Shown here: one piece after another, positions 24,788 through 27,859 of the stretch
Position numbering within the stretch: the stretch's first letter is position 1
How the letters are laid out: each line of letters begins with the position of its first letter
Source of the DNA: JADHUC01 sp964617665
Lineage (GTDB): Bacteria > Planctomycetota > Planctomycetia > Pirellulales > Pirellulaceae
Assembly: GCA_964617665.1 (NCBI GenBank)
Contig: CAZUAH010000146.1
Location: 1 to 27,859, forward strand
Direction: 5' to 3'
Length of the DNA stretch: 27,859 nucleotides
The notes under the pieces: model-generated
Seen by the model: the letters and a program-made list of their open reading frames with translations, nothing else
Told to the model about the DNA's origin: nothing
Database searches by the model: none
Position numbers and translations under genes: made by a program

Positions 24788-25477
24788 TCAGCGAGCGCCC
24801 GTCACCAATGAGATCAGCCCTGTCGCGAAGCGAAACAGGCCGCCCACGACCAGAATAAGTGAAATCAGGACGATGAAGCCGAGGCGGTGGGCGATCAAGG
24901 CGATCAGTATTCCACTGAGAAACGCAATCCCTCCTTGAAGCATCCGAGCGCGGCCAATCACGCGGTTGTCGGAACGCTCGACATAGCCCTGCGGCGCGAT
25001 TTGGCGAATCATGTCTTGAGCGGCGTCCGGGGGCACACCGCGGCTGATTAAATCGTTGCAGACGCGTTTCGGACTGTGGCCCGACTGAATTTGGCTGATG
25101 GCGGTCGCGTACAGCGATGCGTATTGCTTCTGCCCCTCTTCTTCATATGTATCCGTTGGTGGGGCGACTTCTTCCATCTTTGGCTTGGCCACCACCCGAT
25201 CCAGCTCGTCCCACACCGAGTTAGCTGTCCCGCCTACCGCACGAGGATCGGGGATCTGTAGAGCTGTGCCGCACGGGCATTTCGCGACAGTTCCAAACAT
25301 CGCCTCTCCGACACGATGACGCTTTCCGCAGCCGGGGCAGGACACTTCTACGGAATCCTGAGCTTTTTGAGGAACGGTCAACACACTGCCACAGCGGCAC
25401 CTTGCTTGTGTCCCCGCCATTGTGTCATCGGCCTGGTGTGTCATTCCGCACTGCGGACACCGAATGGGAATTGTCAT
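24788..25477 (-). CDS. Double zinc-ribbon membrane protein
   Basis: A 229-residue protein with two similar N-terminal zinc ribbons, ligands Cys7, Cys10, Cys27, Cys29 and Cys47, Cys50, Cys67, Cys69. A charged linker and a helical segment (residues 115-160, KRVCNDLISRGVPPDAAQDMIRQI) follow. Two membrane helices lie at about 180-198 and 200-222. Proteins with this plan are common and uncharacterised in planctomycetes. The ribbons may bind nucleic acid or protein near the membrane. No link to benzoyl-CoA metabolism is visible, although the gene sits between the flavoprotein operon and oah. Confidence 0.75.
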   Translation of the reverse strand: MTIPIRCPQCGMTHQADDTMAGTQARCRCGSVLTVPQKAQDSVEVSCPGCGKRHRVGEAMFGTVAKCPCGTALQIPDPRAVGGTANSVWDELDRVVAKPKMEEVAPPTDTYEEEGQKQYASLYATAISQIQSGHSPKRVCNDLISRGVPPDAAQDMIRQIAPQGYVERSDNRVIGRARMLQGGIAFLSGILIALIAHRLGFIVLISLILVVGGLFRFATGLISLVTGAR

Positions 25478-25548
25478 GGACTCTCAAACCACAATGCTAG
25501 TCGTACTCAAACAATGTCGAACCGCGACGCACAGCGCTGTTTGCCCGC

Positions 25549-26658
25549 TTATCCATCAGGGTTTGTCTTCCCGTGGGCTCGTGCGAGCACCTCTTCGAGA
25601 AGCTCATCGCCCCAGACTTGCCCTTCGGCCAGACGTCGTCGCAACAACAGGAAATCCACCTCGCGGCAGGCTTTGGTTCCCTCGTGAAACGCGCGGAAGC
25701 CGGCACGACCTTCCGTCATCATGTTCAATGCCAACCATGCGCGATTGCCTTCTTTGTTCTTGTTCCAGTGATCCAGCTTGTGCTTGCGAACGCTTTCGAT
25801 GGTCTTGGTCAGACACCCAGGCACGGTCAGGGCAAGCGAATAGACCAGCGAATCCACCTCGCGGTCCAATAGACTCAAGTCCACTTCGCCTCGCGACGTC
25901 AATTCCTTGCCGGCGGAACGCTCTTCACCTTTCTTGAACTCGCCGTAGACGATCTGGCCTTGATCGTCAATCCAGCGGTCGGTAATCGCAAACGGATTCG
26001 GGACAAATTCACCGTCCACCTTCAAGGCGGGCACAATTTTGGTCAGCAGGCCGAGGCGGTAAGCTTTATGTGCGCTCCAGTGCTCGCAGAGCGTGCAGCT
26101 TTCCATGGCCGCCTCCACGCCTACGAACAAGGGCAGGAAATCAGTGCTGCCGCCGTCAGGCGCCGAGCCGTGCTTTGGCCCGGCTTGGCCAATCAAAGCC
26201 AAATCCTGGGCGATCGAGAAATCGCAGGCCATGCCAATCTCCTGCCCTCCGGCAATTCGCATCCCGTTCACGCGGCAGATGACCGGCGCGTCGCAATGCA
26301 AGATGGCGCTGACCATATCGTTGAACAGACGCATGTACTGTCGGTACTCTTGAGGTCTCCCCGCGTAGTACTCGGCGTATTCGGCCGTGTTTCCACCGGT
26401 GCAGAACGAGCGATCCCCGGCGCCTGTCAAAACCACGGCAACGCAGGCCCGGTCGTTCGATGCCCGCCGCATACCGAGAATCACGCCTTTGACCATCTCG
26501 GTCGTGTAGGAGTTCAGTTGCTTGGGGTTGTCCAAAGTAATCCACACCGTGTGCAGCCCTTGGACATCTCGGCCCGCGGGGTCCTTCAATGGGATTTCTT
26601 CGTAGTGAATCCCTGAGCACTCGCAGCTTTTGGTCAGGTCGTGGTTTTTGAATTCCAT
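25549..26658 (-). CDS. oah: 6-oxocyclohex-1-ene-1-carbonyl-CoA hydrolase
   Basis: A 369-residue ring-cleaving member of the enoyl-CoA hydratase superfamily, near the usual size of about 375. The oxyanion-hole segments are GDRSFCTGGNTAEYAEYY (about 81-98) and RVNGMRIAGGQEIGMACDFSIA (about 129-150). The GPKHGSAPDGGSTDFLP stretch (160-176) is, as I know it, characteristic of Oah proteins. The enzyme adds water to 6-oxocyclohex-1-ene-1-carbonyl-CoA and opens the ring to 3-hydroxypimeloyl-CoA, so oah is a standard marker gene for anaerobic aromatic degraders. The ATG at 26658 follows GGAGG, overlapping the end of had, and its start is 4 bp from the had stop. Confidence 0.93.
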   Translation of the reverse strand: MEFKNHDLTKSCECSGIHYEEIPLKDPAGRDVQGLHTVWITLDNPKQLNSYTTEMVKGVILGMRRASNDRACVAVVLTGAGDRSFCTGGNTAEYAEYYAGRPQEYRQYMRLFNDMVSAILHCDAPVICRVNGMRIAGGQEIGMACDFSIAQDLALIGQAGPKHGSAPDGGSTDFLPLFVGVEAAMESCTLCEHWSAHKAYRLGLLTKIVPALKVDGEFVPNPFAITDRWIDDQGQIVYGEFKKGEERSAGKELTSRGEVDLSLLDREVDSLVYSLALTVPGCLTKTIESVRKHKLDHWNKNKEGNRAWLALNMMTEGRAGFRAFHEGTKACREVDFLLLRRRLAEGQVWGDELLEEVLARAHGKTNPDG

Positions 26659-26662
26659 TGGT

Positions 26663-27736
26663 TCACGCCTCCGGTACAAGAATCACACGCTTGGACACGC
26701 GATGGGCGTGGTGATCCTCGAACGTTTCGTTGATGGTGGCAAGCGGTCGGCGTTCGACGAACGGCTCCAGGGCTACTCTGCCCGAAAGCACCAAATCACG
26801 AACTGCTGGGTAGTGCTCGGGCAAGCAACCCCAGTTGCCTTGGGCCGTTGCGTCGAAGGCCATTAGGTTGGAGAGCCGCAATTCCACTTTCGCTGGTGTG
26901 TATCCGACTACTGCCAGGTGGCCTCCGTGTCCGAGCAGGCCAAATGCAGTAGCTTGGCCTTGGGGCGTCCCTGATGTCTCGAAGATCCGCTGCCGCCAAG
27001 TGGGAATGTCTTGCTCTTTGGCTAGGGCACGCACTTGCTTTCGCAATTCTCGGAAATCCAATTGATCGGGCCGGAGCACTAGCGAGGCCCCATGCGAGGC
27101 CAACAGATCAAGTCGCTCCTGATTGACGTCCAACGCGACGACGACCGCTCCTAAGGCCGCTGCGACCTGGACGCCGAATCCGCCGATCCCTCCGGCGCCA
27201 ACAAACACGGCCAAATCGCCCGCATTCAGTCCGCTCCTCAGAATCGCCTGGTAAGGAGTCGAAACGGCATCGGCGATCACGGACAACGCAACCAGGTCCA
27301 AGCCCTGCGGGTTATTGGTTTCGTCGCTCAGATCCGGCACCGGGCAAAGACCGCGAGCCTGTGCCCGCACATGAGTAGCGAACCCGCCGTGCACGTCGCA
27401 GCCCAGAAAGATCTGTCTTGGACAAATGGCCCCTCGTCCTGCCTCGCATGCCTCGCAATCGGCGCAAGGAACCACGGCGGGAACGACTACTTCACGGCCG
27501 ATCCAGGATTCCGCCCCATCGCCGGCCTCGACCACACGACCGCTGACCTCGTGCCCCAGAGTCAATGGGAACGGGTGACGCGTCGACACTCCGTCGTAGA
27601 AGAAGCCCAAGTCGGTGTGGCACAAGCCGCATCCAGCGACCTCGACAAGCACTTCGCCCGCTTCCGCCATCTCATCCCGCTCCTCCAGGACCATCGGTTC
27701 GCCAGGCGATCGGACCATCCAGGATTTGACACGCAT
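26663..27736 (-). CDS. had: 6-hydroxycyclohex-1-ene-1-carbonyl-CoA dehydrogenase
   Basis: A 357-residue zinc-dependent medium-chain alcohol dehydrogenase. Catalytic zinc site motifs are CGLCHTD (Cys39) and GHE (61-63). The structural zinc cysteines are Cys91, Cys94, Cys97 and Cys105. The coenzyme motif VGAGGIGGFG lies at 179-188. An Asp-ending second strand (VVALDVNQER) suggests NAD rather than NADP. It should oxidise the hydroxyl made by the dienoyl-CoA hydratase to the 6-oxo compound. The ATG at 27736 follows TTGGAGG. It is the first gene of a two-gene operon with oah, which strongly supports the specific assignment over a general alcohol dehydrogenase. Confidence 0.9.
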   Translation of the reverse strand: MRVKSWMVRSPGEPMVLEERDEMAEAGEVLVEVAGCGLCHTDLGFFYDGVSTRHPFPLTLGHEVSGRVVEAGDGAESWIGREVVVPAVVPCADCEACEAGRGAICPRQIFLGCDVHGGFATHVRAQARGLCPVPDLSDETNNPQGLDLVALSVIADAVSTPYQAILRSGLNAGDLAVFVGAGGIGGFGVQVAAALGAVVVALDVNQERLDLLASHGASLVLRPDQLDFRELRKQVRALAKEQDIPTWRQRIFETSGTPQGQATAFGLLGHGGHLAVVGYTPAKVELRLSNLMAFDATAQGNWGCLPEHYPAVRDLVLSGRVALEPFVERRPLATINETFEDHHAHRVSKRVILVPEA

Positions 27737-27815
27737 GGCTGTTCCTCCAATTGAGGCAGCGATAGTCAGGCAGCTAAGTAGTGGATCGTCTATCGGTCAA
27801 TGTAAGGTTGGGTGG

Positions 27816-27852
27816 CCGGGGCTGGACTGAGCGTCAGCGAGGGAAGCCCCGG
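27816..27852. repeat. Palindromic repeat at the window edge
   Basis: Arms CCGGGGCT (27816-27823) and AGCCCCGG (27845-27852) pair perfectly. The loop contains GACTGAGCGTCAGCGAGGG. From memory, similar words recur between planctomycete genes. It lies about 80 bp upstream of had, so it may end an upstream transcript or be part of a longer repeat cut by the window end. Confidence 0.55.
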
Positions 27853-27859
27853 GGTTTCG

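Noticed and set aside
27737..27859. Promoter for had-oah on the minus strand
   Set aside because: A TTGACC-like -35 exists, but I found no acceptable -10 at proper spacing.
1..27859. tRNA, rRNA, CRISPR array or prophage genes
   Set aside because: I looked for these by eye on both strands and saw no T-arm-like words, direct repeat-spacer series or phage genes.

Overview
The window looks like chromosomal DNA of a planctomycete, most plausibly of the Pirellulales/Gemmatales kind. This is inferred from gene style, not from a marker gene. The signs are short TD-G-L leucine-rich repeats, a membrane protein beginning SDQNPYES, double zinc-ribbon membrane proteins, a prokaryotic RING-type finger protein, and many intergenic palindromic repeats of several families. 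No rRNA, tRNA or CRISPR array was seen.

Left part (1-8050): a broken leucine-rich-repeat gene, a transposase remnant with an internal deletion, palindromic repeats, an NAD-dependent epimerase, a small membrane protein, the tail of a HAD phosphatase, a three-helix membrane protein, a Lon-family protease (809 aa) and a HEAT-repeat protein just upstream of it. Middle part (8050-13070): aconitase AcnA, a secreted protein of unknown function, and a membrane-anchored RING-finger protein.

Right part (13258-27736): a near-complete anaerobic benzoyl-CoA pathway in several transcription units. Dienoyl-CoA hydratase (dch-like) stands alone on the + strand. A - strand operon carries a short-chain dehydrogenase, an SCP2-type thiolase and its DUF35 partner. 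Divergent from it, a + strand operon encodes the four subunits of an ATP-dependent (class I) benzoyl-CoA reductase, a two-cluster ferredoxin, an 844-aa iron-sulfur flavoprotein and a 71-aa protein. After two unrelated-looking genes, a - strand pair encodes 6-hydroxycyclohexenecarbonyl-CoA dehydrogenase (had) and ring-opening 6-oxocyclohexenecarbonyl-CoA hydrolase (oah).

How it works together (inference from family knowledge): NAD(P)H electrons enter the 844-aa flavoprotein and pass through the ferredoxin to the reductase, which uses ATP to dearomatise benzoyl-CoA. The hydratase, dehydrogenase and hydrolase then give 3-hydroxypimeloyl-CoA. The SDR and thiolase could carry out the next beta-oxidation steps to glutaryl-CoA and acetyl-CoA. 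No benzoate-CoA ligase, transporter or regulator is visible, so the substrate that feeds the pathway is not known from this window. The subunit sizes match the Azoarcus (Bzd) type better than the Thauera/Rhodopseudomonas type. This pathway in a planctomycete-like genome is the most notable content.
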